64,000 nt of DNA from Thalassospira lucentensis (GCF_011806425.1 NZ_JAATOV010000006.1:1-64000); one strand, 5' to 3'. Counted from the stretch's first letter, positions 19,914-31,180 are shown. Notes: generated by a model from the sequence alone, not told the origin. A program made the numbers and translations.

Positions 19914-21740
19914 TCAGACAGCGTCCGCGACAAGATGACCGGGCGCAATTTCCTGATAGGTGAGAAGGGCGGGTTCATTCCCAACCCGGCGGACCGGACT
20001 TGGAATTTCGCCGTCCAGCATGACGCGGTGATGTTCGCGCGTCGGGTCGGCAACCGGAACGGCACTTAACAAACGTTTGGTATATGGATGGGTCGGGGTT
20101 TCCAGAACCTGCTGACGCGATCCCAGTTCGGCAATTTGCCCCAGATACAAAACCGCGACCCGGTGGCTCATTTTTTCAACAACCGCCATGTCGTGGCTGA
20201 TGAACAAATAGGCCAGACCGTGTTCTTCTTGCAGTTCCATCAACAGATTGATGATCTGTGCCTGGATCGACACATCAAGGGCCGAAAGCGCTTCGTCGGC
20301 GATGATCAGTTTCGGGTTCGATGCCAATGCACGCGCGATACAGATACGCTGGCGCTGCCCACCGGAAAATTCATGTGGATAACGATCCGCATGTGCCGAT
20401 GTCAGGCCAACACGCTCAAGCAACTGATCAATGCGGATTTTAATCTGCTTGGAACTGTCCATCAAACCATGGGTATGGATCGGTTCGGCAATGGAAAAAC
20501 CGATCTTTTTACGCGGGTCCAGCGACGCAAACGGGTCTTGGAAAATATACTGAATTTCCTGACGCAACCGTTGTTGATCGCCTTTGCCCATGCTGGCAAA
20601 GGTCCGCCCGTTAAAGGTGATGTCGCCGCTGGTGGCTTTTTGTAATTGCTGGATCGTGCGCCCGATGGTCGATTTACCCGATCCGGATTCCCCAACCAAC
20701 GCCAATGTTTCGCCGCGATAAATATCAAAACTGACATTCTCGACCGCATGCACCCGGTGCGTAACCCCGCCAAAAATCCCCTTTTTGATATCAAATCGGG
20801 TGACAAGGTTATTGACCTTTAACAGCGGCTCCGCGTCATAATGTGCGGTGTTCTGGATTTCTTCGCTGCCGACAAGACGCGGGGTTTCGCCGTCCATAAT
20901 CACGACCGGGAAGCGTTTGGGGAATTCTTCCCCGTTCATCGATCCCAGTTGCGGAACAGCCGAAAGCAACGTTTGCGTATAGGGATGCTTTGGATTGGCA
21001 AACAGGTCTTTGACCGGACCTTCTTCGACCTTTTTGCCTTTCCACATGACAACGACGTCATCGGCGACTTCGGCAACAACCCCCATGTCATGGGTAATGA
21101 AAATCACCGCCATGCCAAGTTCGGCCTGCAGATCACGAATGATGTTCAGGATCTGCGCCTGAATGGTCACATCAAGGGCGGTGGTTGGTTCATCGGCAAT
21201 CAAAACTTTCGGACGGCAGGCAAGCGCCATCGCAATCATCACGCGCTGGCGCATCCCCCCGGAAAGCTGATGGGGATAGCGTTTCAAAAGCTGCTTGGCA
21301 TCGGGCAAACGCACCATATCCAAAAGACGCTCACCCTCTTTAAGGGCGTCGGCCTTTGACATGCCTTCGTGCAAAATCAGGGTTTCGGCAATTTGATCGC
21401 CAATGGTGAAAACCGGATTAAGCGACGTCATCGGCTCCTGAAAGATCATGGCGACGTCACGGCCACGGATCGCACGCATCTTCTTTTGCGGAAGCGACAG
21501 CAAATCGGTTTCGCCGTCCGGGCCATCAAAAATGATCTTGCCCGATGGGTAGGTGGCACCGACCATTTCAGCCAGACGCATCACCGAAAGCGATGTTACG
21601 GATTTGCCCGAACCTGACTCGCCAACAATGGCAAGGGTCTTGCCCGGCGCAACAGAGAAGTTCAGGTTTTCAATGACGCGCGATGCGCCAAACTCGACAG
21701 ACAGATCCTCAATACGCAGGATCGGGGCATGTTCAGTCAC
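19914..21740 (-). CDS. Fused DppD-DppF type ABC ATPase
   Basis: A 608-residue protein with two complete ATPase domains of the peptide/nickel class. Domain 1 has Walker [11 protein letters not shown] and signature LSGGMRQRV, domain 2 has [10 protein letters not shown] and FSGGQRQRI; each ends with the oligopeptide C-terminal helper region ([19 protein letters not shown] in the second). It powers DppBC. The start is a GTG at 21740 with GAGG eight bases upstream; the longer frame to 21854 has no support. It is the first gene of the operon, an unusual order since dppA normally leads. Confidence 0.93.
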   Translation of the reverse strand: MTEHAPILRIEDLSVEFGASRVIENLNFSVAPGKTLAIVGESGSGKSVTSLSVMRLAEMVGATYPSGKIIFDGPDGETDLLSLPQKKMRAIRGRDVAMIFQEPMTSLNPVFTIGDQIAETLILHEGMSKADALKEGERLLDMVRLPDAKQLLKRYPHQLSGGMRQRVMIAMALACRPKVLIADEPTTALDVTIQAQILNIIRDLQAELGMAVIFITHDMGVVAEVADDVVVMWKGKKVEEGPVKDLFANPKHPYTQTLLSAVPQLGSMNGEEFPKRFPVVIMDGETPRLVGSEEIQNTAHYDAEPLLKVNNLVTRFDIKKGIFGGVTHRVHAVENVSFDIYRGETLALVGESGSGKSTIGRTIQQLQKATSGDITFNGRTFASMGKGDQQRLRQEIQYIFQDPFASLDPRKKIGFSIAEPIHTHGLMDSSKQIKIRIDQLLERVGLTSAHADRYPHEFSGGQRQRICIARALASNPKLIIADEALSALDVSIQAQIINLLMELQEEHGLAYLFISHDMAVVEKMSHRVAVLYLGQIAELGSRQQVLETPTHPYTKRLLSAVPVADPTREHHRVMLDGEIPSPVRRVGNEPALLTYQEIAPGHLVADAV

Positions 21741-22227
21741 GCGATTATCCTCGACTATCAAGTGTCGGAACGCGGGGTGGCGCGTCCGGGCTGGCCGGAA
21801 TCGGGTTCGCAGTCGTCTGTACAAGAAACCCGAACATATCGCGTGCAGGCACACGACGCGTCAGGCTAGATTTGTAGGCGAGAACGATGAACGACCCTGA
21901 TGACGGCTTTTTGTTTTATAATTTATACATATTATCATCATTTATTTGACGTTTTGTCAACGTTTCGACATCTAATCAACGATCTGTCGAATTTTCTGCC
22001 GTTTTGCGGGCAATATGTCGGATATGATTTCCCGCTATCCTACGGTTATTTATAGCAAAAATTGGTTCGCACCCTCCCATTCGTGCTTGGTTTGCCCGTC
22101 AGATCAGGTGCGTTTTTGATGGGGTTTTGATCGGTCCTCGAAATTTTTTTAAGCCTTAAAAATACGAAATCACCTGTTTTGGCGTTCGCTTCTGACCGGG
22201 TGTTTTTTCGTGCGCGATACATCCGCA
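21741..22227. promoter_or_regulatory. Divergent-looking upstream region of the dpp operon with operator-like repeats
   Basis: No gene in this 487-base stretch. The part 21915-22000 is AT-rich and carries TTGAC-N5-GTCAA at 21946-21960 and a second inverted pair CGACA/TGTCG at 21967-21990, so a regulator of the dpp operon probably binds here. Which family is not clear from the sequence. The distal part (22030-22227) is downstream of dnaE2 and holds a short minus-strand frame that I do not consider a gene. Confidence 0.4.
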
Positions 22228-25200
22228 TTAATGGAAATCATGACTGTCGATCTTAAGCTGCTTTTGGCGGTGGGGGGCTTTGTCGTTGCCCCGTCCCAAA
22301 TCTTCAAGCGGATCGGCTTGGGTTTCTTGCGGCGATTGCGGATTTTGCGCGTTTTGGGGCGGCAACGCATTGCGCGCACTGGCCCAACGCAGGTTGCGCG
22401 GATGGTTGTTGGCATCACGGGCGATTTTGGTGTTGTCGCTGAGTGCCTGTAACATATGGGTCAGATCGACCAGTTTATCGGCAATGATATGGGTTACACC
22501 GTCTTCGCGTTGCAGTTTGCCGGTCACACCCAGGACCGTGGCGGTCATAACCTCGCGGCGGTATTTTTCCATCACCTTGCTCCAGACCACCAAATTGGCG
22601 ACACCGGTTTCATCCTCCAGCGTGATGAAAACCACCCCCGATGCGGTACCCGGACGCTGGCGAACAATCGCCAATCCCGCATGGGTAAGCTTCTCCCCAT
22701 CACGGATATTGGCAAGATCCCCGGCACAGCACACCCCCGCCAGTTTCAGCGCATCACGGATCATCGCCATCGGATGCCCCTTAAGTGACAAGCGCAGGCT
22801 GGCGTAATCTTCGATGACTTCTTCGCCCGGTCCCATGATCGGCAAATCCACCGGGGCTTCGGCGCCAAATTCGGCTGACACCCCCATATTGTGGTTAAAG
22901 TTCTGGGCGGCTTCAAACAAGGGCAGGGCAGCGGGGGCTTTGCGGCCCTTGCCAAACCGGCGCACCGCCCATAACGCTTCGCGCCGCGAAAGGCCAAGGC
23001 TGCCAAATGCATCCGCCTCGGCCAGCTTTTCAAGCGCACTGGGCGAAAGCCCGGTTTGACGCGCCATCAGATACACATCCTGAAACCCGCCAATCGGGCG
23101 ATTGGAAATCAACGCCAGCGCATCCAACTCGCCAAATCCCTTAATCTGGCGAAAGCCCAGCCGGACGGAAAGATACCCGCTTGAACGGCCCTGTTCGCGT
23201 TCAAGCCGGTTGTCCCAGAAACTGTAATTGATGTCGATTTCGGTGACCCGAACCCCATGATTGCGCGCATCATTGACCAATTGCGCCGGGGCGTAAAATC
23301 CCATCGGTTGGGAATTTAAAAGCGCGCATAAAAACACATCCGGGTGATGGCATTTCAGCCAGGATGACGCATAGGCCAGAATGGCAAAACTCGCCGCGTG
23401 ACTTTCGGGAAAACCGTAATCGGCAAACCCTTCGATCTGTTTAAAACACCGTTCGGAAAATTCCATCTCATAGCCGTTTTTAAGCATGCCATTGATGAAT
23501 TTATCCCGGTGTTCGCCAATGGTCCCGGTGCGCTTAAAGGTTGCCATGGCCCGTCTAAGGTTATCGGCCTCGCCGCCGGAATATCCCGCCGCAACAATGG
23601 CGATTTGCATGGCCTGTTCTTGAAATAACGGCACGCCACAGGTGCGTTTTAACACCGCTTCAAGTTCCTTGGACGGATAGGCCACCTTTTCGCGGCCCAT
23701 GCGCCGTTGCAAAAACGGATGCACCATGCCGCCCTGAATGGGGCCGGGGCGCACAATCGCCACCTGAATGGTTAAATCATAAATGCATTGGGGTTTTAAG
23801 CGCGGCAGCATGCTCATTTGGGCGCGTGATTCCACCTGAAACGTGCCGATGCTATCGGCCTTGCCCAACATGCGATAGGTCGCCTTATCGCGTTGGGGCA
23901 GGGTCGCCAGATCATAATCAATGTTCTTATGATCGCGCAGTTCATCAAGCGCCTTGCGAATGCAGGTCAACATGCCAAGCGCCAGAATATCGACCTTTAA
24001 AATGCCCAGCGCATCAATATCGTCCTTGTCCCATTCAATGGTGGTGCGGTCCGCCATGGCCGCATTGGCAATCGGGCACAATTCCGAAAGCGGCCCGCGC
24101 GTAATGACGAAACCGCCAACATGTTGCGATAAATGCCGCGGGAAACCGGTCAACGCGCCCGCCAAATCCAACACCGCTTTAAGGCGCGGCTCATCGGGAT
24201 GGATGCCCGATTGGCGCATCATGTTGTCATGCGCGCCCTTGCTGCTTGATCCCCAAATGGTTTTGGTCAATTTGACAATGGTGTCTTCTGACAGGCCAAA
24301 CACCTTGCCAACATCGCGCATGGCACTGCGTGATCGGTATGAAATCACCGTCGCGGTCAGTCCGGCGCGCTCCCGACCATAGCGTTCATAGATGAACTGA
24401 ATGACTTCTTCGCGGCGTTCATGTTCAAAATCAACGTCAATGTCGGGCGGCTCACTGCGCGCATTGCTGATAAAGCGTGAAAACAGCAATTCCACCTTGG
24501 CCGGGTCCACCGATGTAACATGCAGGCAAAAACACACCGATGAATTGGCTGCTGATCCGCGCCCTTGGCACAAAATGCCGCGCGACCGGGCAAAGGCAAC
24601 AATGTCATGCACCGTCAGGAAATAGGGCGCATAGCCCAGCTCGTCGATCAGTTTTAGTTCGGTCTCGATCAGGTTTTTAACCTTCTCGGGCACGCCGTTC
24701 GGGTATCGTTTTTGCGCCCCTTCCCATGTCAGGCGGATCAGGCGTTCTTGCGTGCCTTCGCCCGACCCATCATTTTCATCGGGGTATTCATAGCGAAGCT
24801 CGCTCAGATCAAATGTGCATTGATCGGCAATCTCCACTGTCCGCGCCAACCAGTGCGGATGATCGGGAAACAAACGCGCCATTTCGCGCGGTGATTTGAT
24901 GTGGCGTTCGCCATTGGGAAACAACCGATACCCGGCATCCTCAATCGTGCAATGATGCCGAATACAGGTCAGGACATCCTGCAACGGTTTGCGCGACCTC
25001 AGATGCATATGCACATCATTGGTGACAACTGCCGGAATGCCAAGTTCCGCCTCGATGGTTTCGGCAAAGCTTAATCTTTCGCTGTCAAACCCATCCATGA
25101 ACCGTCCGACCGACAGCCACAATTGCCCATCAAGATGCGTTTTAAGCTGCACAAGCTGTTCTCGAAACGTCTCATCGGGGACTTGGGGCGGCACGGCGAT

Positions 25201-25683
25201 AAACAGCAACCCGTTGGCCTGTTCAAAAATATCGGTCAGATAAATCTCGCACGATCCTTTGGGCGCGCGGCGTTTGCCAAGGGTCAAAAGCCGACATAAC
25301 CGGGCATAAGCCGCCCGGTCCGTCGGATAACATAACAGCGACGGCCCATCCATCGGGTCCAACCGGCATCCGACCACATAGTTCAGCCGGTCTTTATAAG
25401 GGGCATGGGCGGTATGGCCGCGCACAATCCCGGCCACCGTATTGCGATCGGTGATGGCAATGGCATGCAATTGCTTGGTCGCCGCACTCAGGACCAGTTC
25501 CTCGGCATGGGATGCACCGCGCAGGAATGAAAAATTGCTGCTGACCTGCAATTCGGCATAGCGGGGTGGTCCGACCGCGATGTCGGGCTGGGTATCCATC
25601 TGTGCATTCTGCGCATCTGGTGCGCTGGTGTGCGCACTTTGGGGGATTTTGGGGCTTTGGGTGTTCTGCATGTGCTGGCTCAT
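22228..25683 (-). CDS. dnaE2: Error-prone DNA polymerase DnaE2 (ImuC)
   Basis: A 1151-residue C-family polymerase of the SOS mutasome, doing translesion synthesis with ImuA and ImuB. The PHP domain starts near residue 40 (YAELQVSSNFSFLRGASHAEELV); the catalytic Asp triad region is visible as PPDIDVDFEHERREEVIQ and the fingers as PRHLSQHVGGFVI. The OB domain near the end (GVVFITLEDETGVANLVVW) is of the DnaE2 form. The first 35 residues are a Gln/Pro-rich extension absent from relatives. Its ATG overlaps the imuB stop by four bases. Confidence 0.95.
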   Translation of the reverse strand: MSQHMQNTQSPKIPQSAHTSAPDAQNAQMDTQPDIAVGPPRYAELQVSSNFSFLRGASHAEELVLSAATKQLHAIAITDRNTVAGIVRGHTAHAPYKDRLNYVVGCRLDPMDGPSLLCYPTDRAAYARLCRLLTLGKRRAPKGSCEIYLTDIFEQANGLLFIAVPPQVPDETFREQLVQLKTHLDGQLWLSVGRFMDGFDSERLSFAETIEAELGIPAVVTNDVHMHLRSRKPLQDVLTCIRHHCTIEDAGYRLFPNGERHIKSPREMARLFPDHPHWLARTVEIADQCTFDLSELRYEYPDENDGSGEGTQERLIRLTWEGAQKRYPNGVPEKVKNLIETELKLIDELGYAPYFLTVHDIVAFARSRGILCQGRGSAANSSVCFCLHVTSVDPAKVELLFSRFISNARSEPPDIDVDFEHERREEVIQFIYERYGRERAGLTATVISYRSRSAMRDVGKVFGLSEDTIVKLTKTIWGSSSKGAHDNMMRQSGIHPDEPRLKAVLDLAGALTGFPRHLSQHVGGFVITRGPLSELCPIANAAMADRTTIEWDKDDIDALGILKVDILALGMLTCIRKALDELRDHKNIDYDLATLPQRDKATYRMLGKADSIGTFQVESRAQMSMLPRLKPQCIYDLTIQVAIVRPGPIQGGMVHPFLQRRMGREKVAYPSKELEAVLKRTCGVPLFQEQAMQIAIVAAGYSGGEADNLRRAMATFKRTGTIGEHRDKFINGMLKNGYEMEFSERCFKQIEGFADYGFPESHAASFAILAYASSWLKCHHPDVFLCALLNSQPMGFYAPAQLVNDARNHGVRVTEIDINYSFWDNRLEREQGRSSGYLSVRLGFRQIKGFGELDALALISNRPIGGFQDVYLMARQTGLSPSALEKLAEADAFGSLGLSRREALWAVRRFGKGRKAPAALPLFEAAQNFNHNMGVSAEFGAEAPVDLPIMGPGEEVIEDYASLRLSLKGHPMAMIRDALKLAGVCCAGDLANIRDGEKLTHAGLAIVRQRPGTASGVVFITLEDETGVANLVVWSKVMEKYRREVMTATVLGVTGKLQREDGVTHIIADKLVDLTHMLQALSDNTKIARDANNHPRNLRWASARNALPPQNAQNPQSPQETQADPLEDLGRGNDKAPHRQKQLKIDSHDFH

Positions 25684-27308
25684 CCGGCAAATAATCCATG
25701 CACCGACCAGATATCCTGCCCGCTATGGCCACTGCGAAACAGCCATAACATCCGGCCTTTTTGATCACAGATGCGGAAATAATCGCGGGTATTCTGCGAC
25801 AGGGCATAATTATCCCGATCCAGATGATCCCACCATTCCGGGCAAATGCGTTCGGGCCCATCGGCCCGCAGCACATCAATCAGCATTTTCCGCCACCGAA
25901 GCTTGGTCGGTGCCCCTGCCGCGTTGCGCGCCACCACATCCACCGGTTCTGGCGGATCAATCAGGCGGACCGGGCGACGGGGCAGCTTGATGTCATCCAG
26001 CCGGGCCGGTTTGGTTTGGGCACTTGGCCCTGTTGGCCCTGTTGGCGCTTGGCGAATGGCGGCACGTTCGGGCAGGTGGCTGGCGTGATGGGCCGGGCGA
26101 AACAAAACATCGCGCGGCCCCAAATGATGGCTGATCCGATCCAGCAATTGCGCCAGGGCAACATCGTCTTGGGTGTCATTTTGCTGCCGGTCCAGCCGGG
26201 CCTGACGAAAGGCCACATGCTCGACCCACGGCGCATATAAAATCACCTGCTCGATACCAAATCCGGTATCCACACCGGGCATTTTTTCCGCCATCAGACG
26301 CAGGATATGCGCCTCGGACTGGCATGGGGTGCCGGTGGTCGTGGTGATGGTATGGGCGTGGCCATCAACCCGAATACAGCGCAGGATCAACCGCCGCAGG
26401 CCAAGGTTCTCGGCGCGCAGATCGGCACACAGCTTTTCCATCATGCGCTCTATGGCATGTGCCAAATTGGCCGCATCGCCCAAGGGCTCGCCAAAGTTTT
26501 GACGGATCAGCCACGGGTGATCGGGCAACTCGAAATTAAGATGTTCGGGCAGGCGGCCATAAAACTGATCAAGGCGGTGCAACACATCCGGCCCAAGTCG
26601 GGTTGTGATGTTTGCCCGTGGAAGCGGGGTAATATCCCCAATATGTTTAAGTCCCAATCGCGATAAAACCGCGATGATATCTTCGGACAACCGCAAGGCC
26701 GATACAGGAAACCCCGCCGCAATGGCGTGATCGGCGGGCAGGGACAAACGGCGGTCTTCATCCGGGGCCCGATGGCAGCGCGCACTTGCCCATGCCGCGC
26801 CGGCGGTATCAGCAATGGCGGCGCGCGCGCGATATCCGCGCTCTGTAACATCGCGCAGGATGCGCGCAATCAGTTGGCCTTCGCCGCCAAACAAATGGCT
26901 GCCCCCGGTGATCTCAAGCCACATGCCCGTATCGCCCTCCAAACTTTGCGTTTGCAAGGTTCGGTCGGGCGCGACCCATGGGCTATAACGGTCCATCGCC
27001 CGGATCATGCGGGCCAGATGGGCGTGATAAAGATCGGGGTCTTCGGGCGTGTTTTTAAGGTCCGGCAAAATGCTGCGCGCGTCTGACAGCCGCATGCCGC
27101 CATAAAGCCCGGCCTGTTGTGCGCTTTCATTCACCCCACACACCAGAACTCCTTTATGATCCGCACGGGTAATCACCTCCGGCACCTCGTGGGCGGATGA
27201 TGTGCCTGTTGCATCAGACGTACGGGGATGATCAGGCGTGGATATGCTGATCGTCTGACAATCGCTTTTCCAATGGGTCAGCCATAGATAAAGAAAACGT
27301 TGCTGCAT
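25680..27308 (-). CDS. imuB: Y-family polymerase-like protein ImuB
   Basis: A 542-residue DinB/UmuC-like protein that is the hub of the mutasome, binding the beta clamp, ImuA and DnaE2. It opens with RFLYLWLTHWKSD, the ImuB variant of the polymerase start, and lacks the acidic catalytic residues expected in true Y-family enzymes, as is known for ImuB. The helix-hairpin-helix like segment LGLKHIGDITPLPRANITTRLG is clear. It overlaps imuA by about 77 bases and dnaE2 by four, so the three are co-translated. Confidence 0.93.
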   Translation of the reverse strand: MQQRFLYLWLTHWKSDCQTISISTPDHPRTSDATGTSSAHEVPEVITRADHKGVLVCGVNESAQQAGLYGGMRLSDARSILPDLKNTPEDPDLYHAHLARMIRAMDRYSPWVAPDRTLQTQSLEGDTGMWLEITGGSHLFGGEGQLIARILRDVTERGYRARAAIADTAGAAWASARCHRAPDEDRRLSLPADHAIAAGFPVSALRLSEDIIAVLSRLGLKHIGDITPLPRANITTRLGPDVLHRLDQFYGRLPEHLNFELPDHPWLIRQNFGEPLGDAANLAHAIERMMEKLCADLRAENLGLRRLILRCIRVDGHAHTITTTTGTPCQSEAHILRLMAEKMPGVDTGFGIEQVILYAPWVEHVAFRQARLDRQQNDTQDDVALAQLLDRISHHLGPRDVLFRPAHHASHLPERAAIRQAPTGPTGPSAQTKPARLDDIKLPRRPVRLIDPPEPVDVVARNAAGAPTKLRWRKMLIDVLRADGPERICPEWWDHLDRDNYALSQNTRDYFRICDQKGRMLWLFRSGHSGQDIWSVHGLFAG

Positions 27309-28179
27309 CGGTCTTTACTTTCCAGCTTCCCGGTCGGACCCCGCGTCCCCCGATCAGGCTGAGATAATGGTGATTTCCTGTTGGATCGTTTTGATCTGCT
27401 CGTGTTGTGATGTTTTCGCTGTTTACATTTTCAGGTTCAGTGGGTTTCGCGGTCGGCGTAATCTGCCATCTGGTCCAGGCACTTGATGGTGGCAGACGCC
27501 CTTGGCGCGATGCCGGGCGCAGTATGATCATGCGCGTCCCCCCGGCCTCGCAGGCCAGTTGCAGCCGGCGCGCCGTGGTCAGGTCATAATCGGTTGTCTC
27601 GATAATGATCGATCGAACCTGCCCGGATTTGGCGACTTCTTCCCCGGTCCAAAGGGCGGTCATCTGCTGATCGACCACCATCATCAACGGATTGGGGCGA
27701 TGGCCTGAATGACCCGAAAGCCCCGAATGAACCGCATCAGTGGCCGTGTCACCGGCAAGCATGTCACCGCCGGGCCTGTCACTATTCGACAAGTCACTGC
27801 CCGACATGTCGCGATCTGACGTCTCATGACCCGACACACCGTGCGGCGTCGACAGGGCATAAAACCCGCCCTGATCCAGTGCCCTGCGTTGGCGCACCCA
27901 GAAAATCGGCTTTTGCGCAGGACGATGACCCGGCGCATCAAGATGGGCCAAATACCACGCCAAAAGCGACGCGGCGCAATCATCATGACCACAAATCACT
28001 TCATGCAACCCCACCGGTGCAATGCCCCCGATGCTGATATGATTGGCCAACGGCACCCCGCCAAATCCACGCGCAATCACCCCATCAATCCCGCCCGAAA
28101 GACAGGAAACCTGTATTTTCCATTGCTGCTCGGCCCGGGCCAATGCTGCACGGGCCTGATGAATACGTCTGTCTGACAT
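27232..28179 (-). CDS. imuA: SOS mutagenesis protein ImuA
   Basis: A 315-residue RecA/SulA-like protein of the mutasome cassette. The segment ISIGGIAPVGLHEVICGHDDCAASLLAWYLAHL corresponds to the degenerate P-loop region of the family, and ARRLQLACEAGGTRMIILRP to its core strand. The C-terminal part YLSLIGGRGVRPGSWKV is typical. The ATG at 28179 has AGGAA eight bases upstream; TTG and GTG codons just before it are less likely. A Ser/Asp-rich spacer (about residues 125-155) with repeated DMSGSD-like steps is unusual. Regulated by the LexA box that overlaps its ribosome binding site. Confidence 0.92.
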   Translation of the reverse strand: MSDRRIHQARAALARAEQQWKIQVSCLSGGIDGVIARGFGGVPLANHISIGGIAPVGLHEVICGHDDCAASLLAWYLAHLDAPGHRPAQKPIFWVRQRRALDQGGFYALSTPHGVSGHETSDRDMSGSDLSNSDRPGGDMLAGDTATDAVHSGLSGHSGHRPNPLMMVVDQQMTALWTGEEVAKSGQVRSIIIETTDYDLTTARRLQLACEAGGTRMIILRPASRQGRLPPSSAWTRWQITPTAKPTEPENVNSENITTRADQNDPTGNHHYLSLIGGRGVRPGSWKVKTDAATFSLSMADPLEKRLSDDQHIHA

Positions 28180-28186
28180 CACCAAT

Positions 28187-28201
28187 GTTCCTGATTTGTT
28201 C
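28187..28201 (-). promoter_or_regulatory. LexA (SOS) box of the imuA-imuB-dnaE2 operon
   Basis: GTTC-N7-GTTC (plus strand, spacer ctgattt) matches the alphaproteobacterial LexA consensus exactly. On the coding strand the inner GAAC belongs to the AGGAAC ribosome binding site of imuA, so the operator covers the start region rather than only the promoter. Confidence 0.85.
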
Positions 28202-28293
28202 TTTTTATGTGGTCAAACAGGAACGGGAGTCAAGGTGTATCGGTAAGGTGCAGGCGGAGGATTTTGGCGAAAGATCGGCTAGGTGTTTGGGAT

Positions 28294-28330
28294 AAAAGAA
28301 AACCCGACATTCGCAAACGCCGGGTTTTCT
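28294..28330 (-). terminator. Terminator of cysD-cysNC
   Basis: On the minus strand AGAAAACCCG pairs with CGGGTTTTCT (10 bp, 14-base loop) and the transcript continues into T residues. It lies 22 bases after the cysNC stop. Confidence 0.8.
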
Positions 28331-28351
28331 AAAACGGGATCTGATCCGGGA

Positions 28352-30271
28352 TCAGATTTCCGGATACCACGCACCCAAAACACCGAATTCTTCGAGTTTG
28401 GTGACAATGGTTTCGGCGGCTTGTTCTGCGCTTTGATTGGTGGTGTTCACCACGATCTCAGCATTTTCGGGCCGCTCATAGGGGCTGTCGATACCGGTAA
28501 AGTTGGTGATTTCTCCGTCACGGGCTTTTTTATAAAGGCCCTTCACATCACGCTGCTCACACACCTCAAGCGGGGTATCGACAAAGACTTCGATAAACTC
28601 GCCTTTCTCGACCAGGCTCCGCGCCAGCTGACGTTCGCTTTTAAACGGCGAGATAAAGGATACCAATGTGATCACGCCTGCATCGACAAACAGCTTGGCG
28701 GTTTCGCCAACCCGGCGGATGTTTTCCACCCGGTCCGCATCGGTAAAGCCAAGATCCTTGTTCAGGCCATGACGGACATTATCGCCATCGAGCGTATAGG
28801 TGTGCTTGCCCATCGCATGCAGCTTTTTTTCCACCAGGTTGGCGACGGTTGATTTCCCCGCACCCGACAGGCCGGTGAACCACAGGATGGCCGATTTCTG
28901 ACCTTTCTGATAGGCCCGCGCCCCCTTGTTGATGTCCATTTCCTGCCATTTGATGTTGGTCGCACGTCGCAGGGAATGGTTGACCATGCCCGCCCCAACC
29001 GTCGCATTGGTGAAGCGGTCAATAATGATAAAACGCCCGGAATGGCGGTTCTCGTCATAGGGATCAAACGCCAGCGCCTTATCGGCTGAAATATTGGCAA
29101 TGCCAACTTCATTAAGCTCAAGCGTCTTGCCGGCCATATGTTCAAGCGTATTCACATTGACCTTGTATTTAAGGTCGCTGATTTGCGCATTGGTGACCTG
29201 TGCGCCCATCTTGATCAAATAGGGGCGCCCAGGCAGCAAATGGTCTTCATGCATCCAGATGATGCGCGCTTCGAATTGATCGGCAAAATCGGGTTTGGCA
29301 TCGGCTTGGGCCAAAACATCACCGCGCGAAATATCAATTTCATCGGTCAGGGTCAGGGTGATCGCTTGTCCGGCAATGGCTTGGTCTAGGTTGCCATCAT
29401 AGGTCACGATCTCTTTGACCGTGCTGGTCTGGCCCGATGCGGTGACAATAATCTCATCACCCGGCTTGATGCTGCCCGACGCGATGGTGCCCGAAAATCC
29501 CCGGAAATCAAGGTTCGGACGATTGACCCATTGCACCGGAAGGCGGAATGGCTTGTCAATCGCATCTTGTTCGACCTGAACCGTTTCAAGATGGGCCAGC
29601 AATGTCGGGCCGTCATACCAGCTGGTGTTCGGGCTGGCATCGATCATGTTATCGCCGCGAAGGGCCGATAACGGAATGGCCGTGATCGAGGCATAGCCAA
29701 GGTCTTTGGCAAATTCCTGATACTCGGCAACGATGGCATCAAATGTTGCCTGATCATAATCGACCAGATCCATCTTATTGACCGCCAGCACCACATGCTT
29801 AATCCCCAAAAGAGAGGTAATAAAGCTGTGGCGGCGCGTCTGGGTCAAAATGCCTTTGCGCGCATCAATCAGGATCACCGCGACATCGGCGGTCGATGCA
29901 CCGGTTGCCATGTTGCGGGTATATTGCTCATGACCGGGCGTGTCGGCGACGATGAATTTGCGTTTATCGGTCGAGAAAAAGCGATAGGCGACATCAATGG
30001 TGATGCCCTGTTCGCGTTCGGCCTGAAGCCCGTCAAGCAGCAAGGCAAAATCAATTTCCCCGCCTTGGGTGCCGACTTTGCGGCTATCAGATTCAAGGGC
30101 CGCCAATTGATCTTCAAAGATCATTTTGGAATCCCAAAGCAAACGGCCAATCAGGGTGGATTTGCCATCATCAACACTGCCGCATGTGATGAACCGCAGC
30201 AGGCTTTTTTCTTCCTGGGATTTCAGGTAGCCGAGAATGTCATCGGCAATCAGGTCGGATTGATGTGCCAT
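28352..30271 (-). CDS. cysNC: Bifunctional sulfate adenylyltransferase subunit 1 / APS kinase
   Basis: A 639-residue fusion acting in sulfate assimilation. The N-terminal GTPase (CysN) has G1 [10 protein letters not shown]3 DTPGHEQY and G4 NKMD and drives ATP sulfurylase; the C-terminal kinase (CysC) has its own P-loop GLSGAGKST near residue 470 and phosphorylates APS to PAPS. Domain order and length are typical of alphaproteobacterial CysNC/NodQ. It begins three bases after the cysD stop, forming a two-gene operon. Confidence 0.96.
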   Translation of the reverse strand: MAHQSDLIADDILGYLKSQEEKSLLRFITCGSVDDGKSTLIGRLLWDSKMIFEDQLAALESDSRKVGTQGGEIDFALLLDGLQAEREQGITIDVAYRFFSTDKRKFIVADTPGHEQYTRNMATGASTADVAVILIDARKGILTQTRRHSFITSLLGIKHVVLAVNKMDLVDYDQATFDAIVAEYQEFAKDLGYASITAIPLSALRGDNMIDASPNTSWYDGPTLLAHLETVQVEQDAIDKPFRLPVQWVNRPNLDFRGFSGTIASGSIKPGDEIIVTASGQTSTVKEIVTYDGNLDQAIAGQAITLTLTDEIDISRGDVLAQADAKPDFADQFEARIIWMHEDHLLPGRPYLIKMGAQVTNAQISDLKYKVNVNTLEHMAGKTLELNEVGIANISADKALAFDPYDENRHSGRFIIIDRFTNATVGAGMVNHSLRRATNIKWQEMDINKGARAYQKGQKSAILWFTGLSGAGKSTVANLVEKKLHAMGKHTYTLDGDNVRHGLNKDLGFTDADRVENIRRVGETAKLFVDAGVITLVSFISPFKSERQLARSLVEKGEFIEVFVDTPLEVCEQRDVKGLYKKARDGEITNFTGIDSPYERPENAEIVVNTTNQSAEQAAETIVTKLEEFGVLGAWYPEI

Positions 30272-30274
30272 GAT

Positions 30275-31180
30275 CTAAAAATACCCTTCCTGCTTTTTCT
30301 TTTCCATCGACCCGGCTTCGTCATGGTCAATCATGCGACCCTGACGTTCGCTGGATCGGGTCAGCAGCATTTCCTGAATAATGTCGGGAAGCGTGGTTGC
30401 TTCGGACTCAACCGCCCCGGTCAGCGGATAACAGCCCAGGGTCCGGAACCGCACCGATTTCATTTCGGGCTTTTCACCTGGCTTAAGCGGCATACGGTCA
30501 TCATCAACCATGATCAGCGTGCCATCGCGCTCAACCACCGGGCGCTTGGCCGAATAATACAGCGGCACAATCGGAATTTGCTCAAGATAGATATATTGCC
30601 AGATATCAAGCTCGGTCCAGTTCGAGATCGGGAAAGCACGGATGCTTTCCCCCTTGTTGATCCGGGCGTTATAGATATCCCACAATTCCGGGCGTTGGTT
30701 CTTCGGGTCCCAACGATGGCTTTCTGTGCGGAACGAAAACACACGTTCCTTGGCGCGCGCTTTTTCTTCGTCGCGGCGCGCCCCGCCAAAGGCCGCATCG
30801 AACTTGTATTTGTTCAGTGCTTGTTTCAGCGATTGGGTCTTCATGACGTCGGTATGCAGGCTCGACCCATGGGTGAATGGACCAATGCCCTGATCGACAC
30901 CGTCCTGATTGATGTGAACAATCAGCTCAAAGCCATACTCGGCCGCCACCTTATCGCGAAACTCAATCATTTCGCGGAATTTCCAGGTGGTATCGACATG
31001 CATTAACGGAAAGGGCGGTGGGGCCGGGTAAAAGGCCTTGCGCGCCAAATGCAGCAAAACAGACGAATCCTTGCCGATGGAATAAAGCATCACCGGACGT
31101 TCAAACGATGCCGCCACCTCGCGGATGATATGAATACTCTCCGCCTCAAGCTGGCGAAGATGGGTCAGATTAGGCTGCAT
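30275..31180 (-). CDS. cysD: Sulfate adenylyltransferase subunit 2
   Basis: A 301-residue PP-loop ATP pyrophosphatase that makes APS from sulfate and ATP together with CysN. PP-loop [17 protein letters not shown] lies at about residues 35-51; [13 protein letters not shown] and the C-terminal RSSERQGR motif are as in the family. AGGAAAGAGA precedes the ATG. A perfect 18-bp palindrome lies 22 bases upstream and is probably the operator of the operon. Confidence 0.96.
   Translation of the reverse strand: MQPNLTHLRQLEAESIHIIREVAASFERPVMLYSIGKDSSVLLHLARKAFYPAPPPFPLMHVDTTWKFREMIEFRDKVAAEYGFELIVHINQDGVDQGIGPFTHGSSLHTDVMKTQSLKQALNKYKFDAAFGGARRDEEKARAKERVFSFRTESHRWDPKNQRPELWDIYNARINKGESIRAFPISNWTELDIWQYIYLEQIPIVPLYYSAKRPVVERDGTLIMVDDDRMPLKPGEKPEMKSVRFRTLGCYPLTGAVESEATTLPDIIQEMLLTRSSERQGRMIDHDEAGSMEKKKQEGYF

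Noticed and set aside
29795..31006. 403-residue plus-strand frame
   Set aside because: It is antisense to cysNC and cysD, which are certain; the translation has no family character.
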